In this document: in pieces, positions 11,844 through 23,000 of the stretch
How positions within the stretch are numbered: the stretch's first letter is position 1
How the letters are laid out: every line of letters starts with the position of its first letter
Source: Hemerocallis citrina
Lineage: Eukaryota; Streptophyta; Magnoliopsida; Asparagales; Asphodelaceae
Assembly (NCBI GenBank): GCA_017893485.1
Contig: CM030361.1
Span: 137,782,461 to 137,846,460, forward strand
Direction of reading: 5' to 3'
DNA: 64,000 nucleotides
Notes under the pieces: generated by a model
The model's input: the letters and a program-made list of their open reading frames with translations, nothing else
Database searches by the model: none
What the model was told of the DNA's origin: nothing
Translations under genes and position numbers: made by a program

Positions 11844-12466
11844 TTACAAACAAAGATCTAATACACTCCTCAAGTAAGTTTTTTTTTGGATTTCAGGAAA
11901 AGCTTCATTCAACAATTCAAGAAGCAAGTTGGAAGACTTGGCAGACCATCCATTTAGACATTTAATCTGGAATAGTCTAACAATGAATGAAAACTTTGTA
12001 AACTGAGTGCAATCACGATATAAGGGAGTCTTTGCATCTTTCAACTTATGAAAGGCTTCAAATTCTTTATTAGTTTCTTCACCAGACATTTCTTCTCCCA
12101 CCCCACCATCATGAACAAATGTTTCTGCTGACTCGTCGCAAACTTGGTTGATTGGATTGTTTGTGTGGACTTGAAAGTTATGGAATCTCATACCATCTCG
12201 CACTAAAGAGTGCATCTCATCGACAACACTTTGATTACTTGTAAATAAAGATTCGTCTTCTCGTACAACCGGACCATTTGAAACTGACTGAGCAGACTCT
12301 CCATGACAAACCAATTTGTATACCCCAGTAAAAAACCATTGCAAATCACATGTGTCTCAACTACATCGCATGTTCTCAAATTAGAATTTGAACACTGAAC
12401 ACAAGGACACAAAATTAAGTTCGGGTCAGGAGAATTCCTCTTTGCAAAGTTAATAAAATCTTTCAA
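11844..12466 (-). pseudogene. TNP2-type CACTA transposase, N-terminal fragment
   Basis: Two overlapping minus-strand frames contain successive parts of one protein. The first (12203-12466) reads FINFAKR...LILCPCVQCSN...VETHVICNGFLLGYTNWF, the transposase-associated domain of plant CACTA proteins. The second (11844-12344) ends with LKDAKTPLYRDCTQFTK, FIVRLFQIKCLNGWSAKSSN and LLLELLNEAFPE, the conserved lead-in to the TNP2 domain. A frameshift joins them and the catalytic part of TNP2 is missing after 11844. A full protein is usually 700-1000 residues; about 200 remain. TNP2 family proteins cut at CACTA ends. This copy is non-functional. Confidence 0.85.
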
Positions 12467-13337
12467 ACCATCCCGTTACTCCTTGAATAATCATGACTTA
12501 TTAATCCAACTTTTATCCATTTTGAAAAATATGATTCAACCGGAAATTTAAAATTAATAAATTAAAATGCATATTGCTTTTAGTCTCTTTCCACCAAGAT
12601 AATACTAACAACTAACAAGGAATGACTTAACCTTTCTCCCTTTTCACTCACCCTATAAATGATGGTAAATTTAGGCCATTTTTTCTTAAATCACAAATGT
12701 AGTTACCTCTTTTCATCTATATAATTTGTAATAATTTATTAAGGAATCTTAATAAATAATTATTTATTTACACTACAATCATTTGATATGCTAATACTAA
12801 AATATATAATTTACGTTAAGTTTCGAATAAAGAAAATAGGCCGATCATAGTGCTTGGCTTTTGCACTTCAAAGTGAGAAACATTAATTTACGCTTACTTT
12901 CGAATAAACTGTTTTTGGTGAATGAATGCATAGGTAAAGTCCCCTTTAATTATTGAATAAGTTGAAATCTTAGAATAAGTGGCGCTTGAATTCTAAAGTT
13001 AATTGTGAATACCTTTGCCGACATCTCTCTTTGATTTCCCTTGTATACTGAAGCGTTTTATTCTAGTTAGTTATTTGCTATAATGTCATTGCTCACCATA
13101 TGAAGGGAAACATGCACTAACAAGAAACTAACTTCTAGTATCACCTCAGTCAGTGTTAATTACTAGTTTATATATACATTGTTTAAAGTGTGTTTTTAAT
13201 GGCCTGTAAAATTATTCCGACTACGATCCATACGTATCTTATCAGTCAAAAGTCAATAAACAAATTCATTCAAAAATATGACAGGAATCCTAGGAGAGAA
13301 TTGACAGGAATCACACCATAGTTTGCGTCCTATGAAA
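12467..13337. other. CACTA interior, no gene seen
   Basis: AT-rich noncoding sequence between the TNP2 fragment and the solo LTR; no repeats or domains recognised. Confidence 0.5.
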
Positions 13338-13342
13338 ACCAT

Positions 13343-16300
13343 TGTCATGCTCTGCTACCCAAAATAAGGGAATACGAGTCCATGATGAAGGCCCAGTGAA
13401 TTATATTAACATCATCCATAAGCTGTACCAGTCTTAATTCAACAACATGAAAAGAAATAATCATAACCACATAGATAAATATAATCACATAAACATTAAT
13501 AAAATCCAATAACCAAATCTGGGATACAAGAACTTACCAAATAGCTCGAGAATATGCAATGCAGTAACAGTTCGATGAGTTCCTTTCAGTTACCCATCAC
13601 TGTACCTGTATAATATAACTCAAAAGAAAGAGAAAGAGAAGCCGTTAGAGCAAACTTCGGGCGACAAGTAGCAGGAAGCAATAAAATAGGAAATAAAGGA
13701 CTATATAACAAGAACAGAATTTGGAATGATATCAGAGTCAATAAATGATAAACGGTAACAAAATTAAAAGTTGATAATCAATAATTCAGAAACCAGGAAT
13801 CAATGTTTAATGACCAGTATTCAGTATTAGTGTCAATGTTCAGTGTTCATTTATGTCTATAAGTCTTTTATCAATCCTAACTAATGCACGTACTACTACG
13901 TCCCATACCACAGATTCGGTGCATACAAAACAGTGTTCGTTTTAGACTTCGTGGTGAGATCTACAGAGCGTGTACTCGGTATAACAAGATAACATGATAA
14001 CAAGTTCACAAGTATTACAAGATAACATGATAACAAGTTCACAAGTATTACAAGATAACATGATAACAAGTTCATAAGTATTACAAGATAACATGATAAC
14101 AAGTTCACAAGTATTTCTCCACCTTCCATGTCAATATTCCATGTAAACTAGAAGGGCCCTACCGAGTACATTTTCTGAGATTATCCACTACTAAGTCAAC
14201 CCTTATCAACCCCGGCTTGTTTAATATTTTATTAACAATTAGTTATGAACATGCATGTGCTCAATATGGGCGATGATATCAATACTCATGCAATAGGTAC
14301 AATCGATGAGACCGGTAGCACTAGTACAATTTCAAGATGATATCAAGACTATACAATACATGAAACATATATGGTCCAATTTATTAAATATGGAAAACAC
14401 GGTTTATATGCAAAACATAATAATATATGGACTCAGTGTACTACAATTTCTATGTGCAAGATTTTAAGTTTCTGTGTCAGGAACCGGGTCGAAACCTCAG
14501 TACAAACTCGGGCAAATGACATGGCAGTATATTTGAATGTTCAATAGTACAATAAATTATCGGTTTGGGATTGAAGTCAACAATAATAGCTCGATGAGAA
14601 GCATATGAATCAATAACATGGTACAATAAATAAACAATGGAATTCAATTAGATATGATATTCAATTTGATTACTACTTGCCGGATTTCAAAGAGTGTTTT
14701 CTTGAACTAGAAAAATAAAAATGAGTTCAAGAGATGATTGCCTGTTAGGAGACGATTCTGAATATAAAAGAATAATGGGATGAGAATCCGGACGACGACA
14801 CATGCACTCAAACATGCACAACGAAGCAACCAACCACAAGAGAACAGCATACACAGCAAGAGACCACTATCATCATAGCAACAACACTCCACAAAATACT
14901 AAACAGCAATGTTGATCCCCTTTCCTCACAAAACACCAAACGGCAAATTTTCCCCAAAACAGCAACACAAGGCGAACAGCAAATACAAGAGCAGATCTCT
15001 TCGCACCCCCAAATAGCAACCAGGGAACAGGATCCCTACACCAACACAGCACACACCGAAACGCCCACTGTGCTTTCGTCCTCTCCGACGCAACGGAGAG
15101 AGAGAAAGTAGGCGGGAGAGGGGACGGCAGCCACAGCGATGACTGGAGACGTTGATGGTGAGAGAGAAGACTGGCGGCAGCGCTGCAGTCGGGAAGAGAT
15201 GCAGCGGCGAAGGACGGCGGTGCGTCGAGCGAGCGACTCTATTTTGCGGCATAATAGGGGAGGCAAAAACAGCGAGGCTTTGGGGATTGGACGATGACAA
15301 TGAGGGGCAAGGCACAGTGGTGTGTGCGACTGCGACGAGAAGGAGTTCGGCTGGCAATGGTGGTTGCAGATGGCAGAGAAGAACTGGTGAGGATGTAGAC
15401 GGTAATGGAGGGAGGCGGAGACAGGATGAGGGAGACGATGGAGGGGGAGCACCAGTGGGATGGCGGGGTGCGAGCTCGTCTGGAGGTGTATTCGAGGCTT
15501 AGGGGAGAGACTATGAGGTTGTCGCATGTGAAGCAGAGGGTGGCGACGGAGAACCGGGGGGAAGCTTTGATGGGTTTGGCACCAACACCGAGGAGGAAGA
15601 CGATGAGCTTCGGAGGTTGGCGACTGAGGAGATGGTCGAGGTTCTTCGGGGGTCTCAGTGGCGATGCGAAACAGAGTTCGGGACGAGGGGCAACGAGTGG
15701 GGTGGCAGGTGGAGGCTCGAGCTGTAATGGAGCTTCGACGGTGAGCGGTAGGCAAGGCGAGCGGTAGGGTCGAGGGTGAGCGATGGGGGATGATGATGGC
15801 GCGATGGAGGTGACTAGACGGCGACAGTGGATCGCGATGTTGAAGACGAGGCACTCGACTGTGGAGGAGGCAATGGTGGCAGGCAGTCGGTGTGATGGCA
15901 GTGATTGAGACAGTTGCAGAGATGGTTGTAGTCTTCGAGGAGGCAGGGCAGTGGCTCGAGGTGCGGGGAAGACGACGAAGTTGAGGAGAAGCGAGGGGTG
16001 AGGAGGAGGAAGACGACGAGAGCGGAGGGGGATGATAGTAGGGGGGGAATGCTCAGTTTTGTTTGGGTAAACAGAGGAGAAAGGGACGGGGTGAGAGAGT
16101 GGGGGAGATGGGTTATAAAATAATAATAAATATAGTATAATATAATAGTGGGTAGTTGAGATAGTGGGGGATTATAGTTACAGGAGTGTGAAGAGTGGGA
16201 GAACGTGAGAAAATGAGCGGGTAAGTATATAGGATTGATTCTATACAAATACGTATGGGTACTGGGTTTAGATTTGGGCTTGGTTTATGGGCTCAAAGCA

Positions 16301-16740
16301 ATTTAATAAATTAGTTATAAGATTGGGCTAAACTTTGGCCTCGGGTTAGATATTAATAAATAATGAAATCAAAATATAAAATTGGGCTTAATAAATAATT
16401 AAACAATTGGGCTTCAAATTAAATATTTAAACAATTGAATAATTGAATATTGGGCTTCATAAAAGTAGTTTTAATAATAAAATTAATATTAGACTGAGCT
16501 TAGGCTTCAAACAATAATTAAATGAAAAGGATATATATAATTATAGAATGTAACAAGTAATCGAATAAATAAATTGGTTTAAATAATTAACCAAAAATAA
16601 AAGATTCAACATTTGGGCATCATATCAAAAATTATAGAATGAAATATAATTTAGGTTGAAAATCGATAATCATTTGATAAGAATTTGAAATACAGAAAAA
16701 TACATGAAAAAAATACGTATTAACGGGAACAGGGGTTACA
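13343..16740 (+). mobile_element. Large solo LTR, 3.4 kb, TSD ACCAT
   Basis: It starts TGTCATGCTCTGCTACC and ends GGGAACAGGGGTTACA, with ACCAT at 13338-13342 and 16741-16745. A diverged sibling with the same layout is at 27364-30175 (both have gggaatacgagtcc near the start and a run of tgggctt words near the end). It holds a 33-bp tandem repeat and a GC-rich block at about 14900-16050 with long but compositional ORFs. No reverse transcriptase or gag is inside, so I call it a solo LTR of a large-LTR retrotransposon, probably Ty3/gypsy (inference). Confidence 0.82.
13985..14117 (+). repeat. 33-bp tandem repeat, four copies
   Basis: The unit aagataacatgataacaagt + tcacaagtattac is repeated four times nearly perfectly inside the solo LTR. 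Translating it gives the repeated LLSCYLVILVN peptide, which is not evidence of a gene. Confidence 0.92.
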
Positions 16741-16745
16741 ACCAT

Positions 16746-17879
16746 GTATTTAGATATGATACTATATAGTTAACCTTATATTTTCCCAATGGAGTATTTA
16801 CTCCAACAAATTAACAGGCAAAGAAAATAGCGAGACAACATAGGTAATGTAAACGATTTTTTCTCTAATGGGTCTCAATATTCAAGTTCTATATGCATAC
16901 TTTTATTTAAAAAAAATCTTAAATCAAAAGTTAAAAGAAGTTTTTACTATGAGAAAGTTACTGTATGTTCATGTGACACTGTGTATACAACACCTGATAC
17001 AACAATAAGTAAATGCCAGAGTGACCTTTGGACTATTTAAAGTAATGGCATATATGGCTATATAGGTCCAAACCAGTACCAGCAACTCTTCCATCATCTA
17101 TTAATTCTTGTTATCTGAAGAAATTTCCTGTAAACCATTTTCTCTCACAAAGAAGGAGAAAATTCTTACATCAATTACTTTGTCATCTTCATATTGACTG
17201 ATGGTAATTTTATCACTGTAAATCACACAATAAAAGAAGGTTGTAGAAAAAATACAGCAAAAGATGCACATTTAGTCACTGTGATTGTGACAAAATTAGA
17301 AGCAAATTTTAATGTTCAATCACATACTTCGTTCAGCAATGCTCCAAAAGCCATCCACTATTATATGAGACACTGATAAATTCAAAAGACAATAAAAATT
17401 GAAGTCCCTAACCTTTTTCTAGATATTTCTTTAATTTGTTAGATTTTATTGTCAAATAGGAATCGTGAAATATTAATAAACAATTAAAATGATAATCTTT
17501 ACCGAAATTGGACGATTAGGGCAGAGATCGGCGGATGAGGGACAATTAGGGTAGAGATCGGCGGCTTGACGGTGAGGGGTCCGCAAAAGTGAGGAGGAGC
17601 AGCGAGGGGTACGAAGAGGAGCAGAGTTGCGTGATGAGCGGCGGCGAGAGAACAGTGCGCGATGGACAAGAGAAGCGAAGTAGGAGCGTGTGCGGCGTGA
17701 AGGTGGTGCAGCGCGAGGGAAGTGCGGCGCGAGGTTAGTGATGATGGGGAGAGAAAGGAGTGGGTTAGATGAGAAAGCGGCTTGGAGGGGGAGGAATTAG
17801 GTTTGGGAAAATAGGGGGGGGGGGGGGGAACAAAAAGAGAGAGTGCGGGGATTTAGAGCGCGGGTTTAATGAAAAAAAA
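16746..17879. other. CACTA interior with GC-rich leader-like block
   Basis: 16746-17480 is AT-rich with nothing recognised. 17500-17870 is GA- and GC-rich (gcggcgaggg-like words, then a run of about 16 G near 17813-17828). It resembles the GC-rich 5' leader found near one end of CACTA elements. No ORF is supported. Confidence 0.45.
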
Positions 17880-19125
17880 TAATTGGCCTATCACGGCGTG
17901 TGACATGTAAACCGCCGCTATTAGTCTAATCTATAACGGCGGTTTATATGTAACACGCCGTGATAGGTGTATTATAATTTAAAGGCAAGTTATATATATA
18001 TGCATTCTATCGGTTCTACTCATTAATTAATATATAAATCTAAAGACGAACAAAGCTCAATATTGTCAAAAAAAACTATAAAATTTTATAATCATTAATT
18101 ACTCTTTTCAAACTCGAAAATTAACTAATTCTCAAATTTATTTCTTGCGATACAAAACTGTATGAATCTTGCAAGTCGTGAGTCGAAATTTTCTTATACG
18201 AGTTGAGTTAGGTTGTGTGTGGTGAATTCTAGTCTAGCGGAAAGTTATGTAATTCTAAGATATCGATCGATTGTGCATTTTTCAATTGTGTCGCTTTCTT
18301 TTAGTTATACTGTTCAAAATATTGATCGAGTTACAAGCGATATATGACCATATATTGCAAATCGTGAGTCAAAACTTACTTCTTCAAGTTGTGTTAGCAA
18401 ATGTATGGAAAAATCCTATCATATCGCAATATATATCAAGCTTATTCTCTATTTGGTATATAATACTAACATGATGACTACTACGTACGTACTGTAACTG
18501 ATTGTAAGAAATTAAAATTACATAATTAATAAATGTATGCATGACAAATATTTTATTAGTAATGAGATTAGGTATAAAATATTTAATAAAAAAGGAATAA
18601 TATATATTTGATAAATTATGTATTATAGAGTAATGTTGTGTATAGTAATGATAATCCTATTCATTAATGTTAACTACTTCATAATTATAGAATCAAAATT
18701 CTTTCATGCATTCTTCATGATAATATTTGATAACCAAATTTCGTGCTATCTACATGTAAAATATTATTTAAATATATATATTAAAATATAAAAATATATA
18801 TAAGAAACCAATTATTTTACAAAATCTATCCCCGCGTTTGTCCCGTAAATGCTGGGATAGGTATTTATTTTATTTTTTAAATGATGCTATCTCGGAGTAT
18901 ATAGCGTCCACGCCGTTATAGCTATTTTATTTATTTAAAAAATTAAATTAAATTGGTGTTCGCACGATAGAGAGGAGTTGTGCCGACATTTATATGTAAC
19001 ACGCTGCTACTGTTTGCACCTATGGAGGTATTTCGTCGAAACGCCGGTATAAATTGTGTGTTTTATTAAAAAAAAAATTCTTCCTCGTCTTTCGCGGCGT
19101 GTACCGGAAACATCGGGAGAAGTAT
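17880..19125 (-). repeat. CACTA right subterminal region
   Basis: Dense CGGCG/CGCCG words in inverted pairs at 17885-17970 (for example ataacggcggtttatatgtaacacgccgtgataggtg) and again at 18830-19125. A roughly 850-base AT-rich stretch without genes lies between them. It pairs in character with 9816-10210. Confidence 0.75.
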
Positions 19126-19156
19126 GCCGCTACAGGCCTTGCGATTTGTAGTGGAT

Positions 19157-19426
19157 TAGGGTTTCGAATTTTGGGGGAATGGGTAATCTGAGCTCGTATC
19201 GAGAAAGGAAAGAGAGAACGAAGCTGATAAAGAGAGGAAAGTGGATTAGGGGTAGGGGAAATCCCGAAAATACCCCTCTGTAAGTGTGAGAAGAGCGGGA
19301 GAGAATCGTATCCACTAGATACGGATCATGATCAGGTGTAGGATCGGACGGCTACGGAAGAGTGCACACGACTGTATGCACCAGACCAGTGCACAACGGA
19401 AGCCCCCCCCCCCCCCCCCCCCCCCC
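19157..19426 (-). repeat. Right TIR of the MULE, outer block
   Basis: This is the complement of about 1790-2075 of the left arm, with a few substitutions and only one copy of the unit that is duplicated on the left. It resumes immediately after the right GAT duplication of the CACTA element at 19154-19156. Confidence 0.85.
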
Positions 19427-19430
19427 AATA

Positions 19431-19461
<31 letters not shown>

Positions 19462-19534
19462 TCTGGTGCAAGCGAGATTTAAACTTCCGTCCTCTTGGTC
19501 ACCAGTAAAGATGCTTACCTACCAGTTGAATTGT
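19462..19534 (-). pseudogene. tRNA-derived SINE head or tRNA relic
   Basis: On the minus strand the sequence has a pol III A box-like segment (caactggtaggtaagcatc) and, after gaccaagaggacgg, a B box-like segment (aagtttaaatctcgc), ending in gcacca. This order and spacing match tRNA-derived SINE heads of plants. The B box departs from GGTTCGAATCC, so it is probably dead. Confidence 0.5.
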
Positions 19535-19930
19535 ATGTTTTCTTTATTCGCTAGTGCAACTTTTTCCATTTATTCAATGCGGCGGCTCCTGGATTCTCAA
19601 TTGTTAATTGTTTCGGTGTTGAGATCTCTTCCTCTTTCTCGTTTGACATAGTTTCTCAGTTTTTTTATGATTCTCTCACTGTGAGTCTTGTCCATTCACT
19701 TTCTCCATCCACAAGCTCGGTGACATCTGAGAAGCACGAGCACGAAGGCACCAGTATGGACAAGATGTAACACGACACACTGATGCAATTCATCGTTCGA
19801 GCAATCTAAGACTAAATTTTAGATATATAATATATCTCAACACTTAGTCACTTTAACAAAAAAAAAAACAAACTTAATTCCGGTTTTCAGATTGTACCTC
19901 TTAGTTTTTAATGTACAACTTATTATTACG
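19535..19930. other. No gene seen
   Basis: AT-rich sequence between the SINE-like relic and the Harbinger-like element; nothing recognised. Confidence 0.5.
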
Positions 19931-20053
19931 TTAGAGCATCTGTAGTTGTCGCTTGCTAAATTTTGAGTATATAGCAATTGGAAATAGGAAAAAAGAAATG
20001 TCGATATAGTCGTTCAAGCTATATTTGTTTCGTCGCATGTTTTTTTATTTTGA

Positions 20054-20556
20054 GACGGAAGATTATCTTTCGTCGCAGCGCTTGCAGACAAAAATCGTTT
20101 AGGACGGAAGATAATTTACCGTCTGTCGATCAAAAAAATATTTTAAAAAAAAGCAAAGTTCTTGGACGGTACATTATCCCTCGTCGGAGGATTTTATAAT
20201 TTTTTTTTTCTTATTTTCGCATTGAATTGAGGGACAAAGGACAAAAAAAAAAAAATAATAAAATAAAACAAACAAAAGGGGGCACAAAAGGACAGGAAAT
20301 TTTTTTTTTTAAAAAAAATGAGACAAATGCCTGGGACGAGGGATGAAGTCCCGTCCTAGGCATTGTCTTTTGCATGAATGTCTTGGACGGTACATTATGT
20401 ACCGTCCGTCAATTTTTTTATTTTAAAAATTTAATTATTCGGACGGAAGATTATCCTTCGTCTGTCGAATTTGTCGTATGCTGAATAGAAGCGACGGTGT
20501 TTTGTTTGCCGTCTCACGTTTTGAGACGATTTATCGGACGAAAGATAATCTTTCGT
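20054..20556. repeat. Palindrome array, GACGGAAGAT type
   Basis: About seven palindromic words begin GACGGAAGAT or GGACGGTACAT and end in the complement. They lie near 20054, 20103, 20164, 20333, 20384, 20439 and 20537, separated by A- or T-rich spacers. The outer GACGG/CCGTC arms are constant while the core varies. Confidence 0.8.
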
Positions 20557-20786
20557 CAGCTATAATTTGACTTTTACCAAACCGTCTTTCATATTTGGCA
20601 ATCTACTATTCATGTGATACCCGAATTTTGAGTTTTGGCAGACCACTAAGACAACACTCTTTTTCTCATTTTTTTCATTTTTTTGGGAATTTAGCTTAAG
20701 TGCTTGTTTCTTTCCAAATAAAATGATTGATTTTCCACCTGTTAGATTAGCATTTCCAGGAACTCATTTTTCATTGAGGATGACTA

Positions 20787-20936
20787 CACATACATGAGTT
20801 TTTACCCCAAACATACATTATAAATGCATTGGGCTCCACTTCTCACTAAAAGACAATGTTTTAACCTTGTCCTTTAGTGAGAAGTGGGACCCAATGCATT
20901 TATAATGTATGTTTGAGGTAAAAACTCATGTATGTC
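20787..20936. mobile_element. Foldback MITE, 150 bp, TSD TA
   Basis: Two arms of about 65 bases (ACATACATGAGTTTTTACC through CTTCTCACTAAA and the complement) are almost perfectly complementary around a short centre. TA is at 20785-20786 and 20937-20938, consistent with a mariner/Stowaway-type target. Few mismatches imply recent insertion. Confidence 0.85.
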
Positions 20937-21314
20937 TAGCATTTTGCTTTTTCATTTGCTTGTTTAAGAAGAATAGACATTGGTACAACAGCTGTCAACT
21001 CAACTAAAATGGAAAAACCAATTCATCCACGATTCATGGTGTATTCTCCTCTCTCTCTCTCTTTTTCGCATTCAACAACAAACAATGGAAAAGATGACAA
21101 TTTAAAATTTTTGTTTTCCTTTATTACAGAAAAAGTAAGGATCTTTTTTTGCAAATGGACTTTAAAAAAAAATTCCCGAATCTGTAGTCGTTTGTTAAAT
21201 ATGCATAATATGTATATTTGGTTCAAAACGGCGCTGCAGTCGTTGGCCAAATATGCATATTTACAGTAGATTGCCATAAATGAGAGGAGATTTGAGATTT
21301 ATTCATATATGAGA

Positions 21315-21819
21315 GACGGCACTTCAAGTGCCGTCCCAACAAAAAAAATCAATAATTTTATTGTCGGACGGCACTTGAAGTGCCGTCGCTTGAAAAAAAA
21401 AATTCAATTAAAAAACCCCCAAAAGATTAAATCCCTCGGACGGCACTTCGAGTGTCGTCCCTTGCCTTCCCATTATGTCGGACGGCACTTCATGTGCCGT
21501 CGCTCGGTTTTTTTTTTAAAAAATTTGTTTATTGAATGACGTTTATGCCCCCCCCACTTATTCAACGGCTCTTTTTGGCTCCTTTTCGCTTTCCTAGATC
21601 AATCCAACGGCTATTTTTTTAATCTAAGCAGGTCACTATTTTTTTAATCCCTTCCGCTTTATTTATTTTATTTTTTTTTATTCCTCCGACGGCACTTCGA
21701 GTGCCGTCGCTCCAATTAAATTTTTTTTTTTTCCGCTCCGACGGAGCTTCGAGTGCCGTCCTACAAATTTTACGTGTTTTTTATTTTTTATTCTCTCCGA
21801 CGGCACATGAAGTGCCGTC
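21315..21819. repeat. Palindrome array, GACGGCACTT type
   Basis: Seven palindromes with half-site GACGGCACTT start at 21315, 21367, 21439, 21481, 21688, 21740 and 21799. The centre base or bases vary and one copy has GACGGAGCTT. Spacers are A/T-rich and 30 to 190 bases long. Confidence 0.9.
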
Positions 21820-21935
21820 GCTTATTATTTTAATATAAAAAGCTAAAAAGTAGCTTTTGACGGCTGCAGCAATACATCGATTGCTATTTCTATTTATGCA
21901 TATGTGCATATTTTATCCCACTACAGATGCTCTTA

Positions 21936-22469
21936 CAGATTTGTTTTTCTATCATTTTTGATACTTCGATACAAGCATACAAAATCCTAAATTAATTTAT
22001 CTCTATGAATTTCTTTTTTTAAACACTCACATCATTCTCCTACAGTCCATCTCCCAGATTTAGCACAAAACCATCAAGAAATCTTATCTTTCACAAACAT
22101 ACCCCCACTTTCTTGAACACAACTCAAAAATCCCAATCTACTTCAAGAAAGCATTCTCAATTCCCTTTCACTGATAATGTTCGGAATCTTGCCTTTTCCT
22201 CCTTTGGTAAGAGATGGAAACAAATGAGTTACCATTCTTCTCATCCTCACCTTTATCTTCAAACCAACCTTGTTCTTCGCATTTAATACTCATATGGTAT
22301 ACAATACAATAGAAGTGAAAATGCCAAATTTTATTTAAAAAATAATAATTAAAAATGATGAAGCAAGAAGAGTAATTTTTTTGGTTTAAAGGAGGAATTA
22401 GAAGAAAGTTGGGAGAGAAGAAAAGTATAAACATTATCTGTTTTGATCCCATTTGTAATATGCATCAGT
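21936..22469. other. No gene supported
   Basis: A minus-strand ORF at 22168-22452 ends in a charged segment (CEEQGWFEDKGEDEKNGNSF) that could be an old exon, but I recognise no family. The rest is AT-rich. Confidence 0.35.
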
Positions 22470-22870
22470 TTAATGGGGGAGCTACTATGGGGTATATATA
22501 GATTTAGGCTCCCTCCCTCTAATAGGTAGCTTTTAAGGACGAGTTCTCCTTAGTTTGTATTAATGGTATTGAGCAAATCCGACTGCTTCCCAGTTTTCCT
22601 AGGAAGAGCTATCTAAAGATCGGATTTTAGATCCACAGGTACCGAGCTAGCGTCACTAGAGTGAAAGCTGCCAGGGACGTGAATTAGGGAATCGTGGAGG
22701 AATGTTAGAACTCCATTTGTCATATGGGGGACTATCCCATATCGGCTATATGGGAGCTCACATAGGGTGGATATAGACTTGAGTTGCCTCCCTCTAATAG
22801 CTAGCTTTTAGGGTGAGTTCTTCTAAGTGTGTATATTATCTCTTTAGCCTTAAAGGTTGTTAAGATGCAA
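22470..22870 (+). mobile_element. Copia-like LTR relic
   Basis: Two related segments (22475-22560 and 22745-22840) share gatttaggctccctccctctaatag-like and gagttct words, and look like parts of two LTRs. The second begins after a purine-rich ggaatcgtggaggaa followed by TGTTAGAACTCC, as at a polypurine tract/LTR junction. Nearly all the internal region is lost. A deletion relic or a very short TRIM-like element are both possible. Confidence 0.5.
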
Positions 22871-23000
22871 ACTCTCGAAAAGAATTTCAAGAATTTTCTA
22901 TTAAGGTAAAAACAACAAGGTATTTTTCCATTAAAGTGGTGGAACGCTGAGGTACACATCTAAGATTTAGTCTATGATACTGCCACATGAAGATTCTTTT

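Larger units (their letters stand above)
9496..19153 (-). mobile_element. CACTA element, 9658 bp, TSD GAT
   Basis: It begins CACTACAAAACGCAAGG and ends with the complement of CACTACAAATCGCAAGG; about 24 of the first 28 terminal bases match. The 3-bp duplication GAT is at 9493-9495 and 19154-19156, and removing the element restores the MULE arm (agagcgattaggg). Subterminal regions of several hundred bases are packed with copies of GCGGCG/CGCCGC around short inverted repeats, as in En/Spm elements. The only transposase trace is a TNP2 fragment on the minus strand, so orientation is taken from it. Two solo LTRs lie inside. The element is non-autonomous as it stands. Confidence 0.92.
1790..19426 (+). 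mobile_element. Mutator-like element with FAR1-type transposase, split by CACTA
   Basis: Long inverted repeats bound this element. The left arm (1790 to about 2490) starts with a run of 19 G followed by cttcggttgtgcactgg; the right arm ends with the complement followed by a run of 24 C (19403-19426). Both ends abut (TA)n, so the expected 9-bp TSD cannot be told from the microsatellite. Inside are a decayed FAR1/MULE transposase and a GRF zinc-finger ORF on the other strand. The right arm is interrupted by a complete CACTA insertion, without which the element is about 8 kb. MULEs usually have TIRs of 100-500 bp; this one is at the long end. Both ORFs are broken, so the copy cannot move itself. 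Confidence 0.85.
19934..21932. mobile_element. Harbinger-like non-autonomous element with two palindrome arrays, TSD TTA
   Basis: The ends are GAGCATCTGTAG and its complement CTACAGATGCTC, flanked by TTA at 19931-19933 and 21933-21935. Inside are two arrays of about 21-bp palindromes (20054-20556 and 21315-21819) and a foldback MITE. No transposase is present. The terminal word and TSD type match the element at 8042-8662, so they probably use the same or related enzymes. Confidence 0.75.

Noticed and set aside
15036..15854. 272-codon minus-strand ORF, and shorter ORFs on both strands at 14900-16250
   Set aside because: They lie in a GC-rich block of a solo LTR, are low-complexity (Pro, Ser, Arg, His rich), are open on both strands, and match no domain I know.
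22168..22452. 94-codon minus-strand ORF as a host gene
   Set aside because: Its N-terminal half is low-complexity Phe/Asn/Tyr from AT-rich DNA and no family is recognised; only the C-terminal end looks protein-like.
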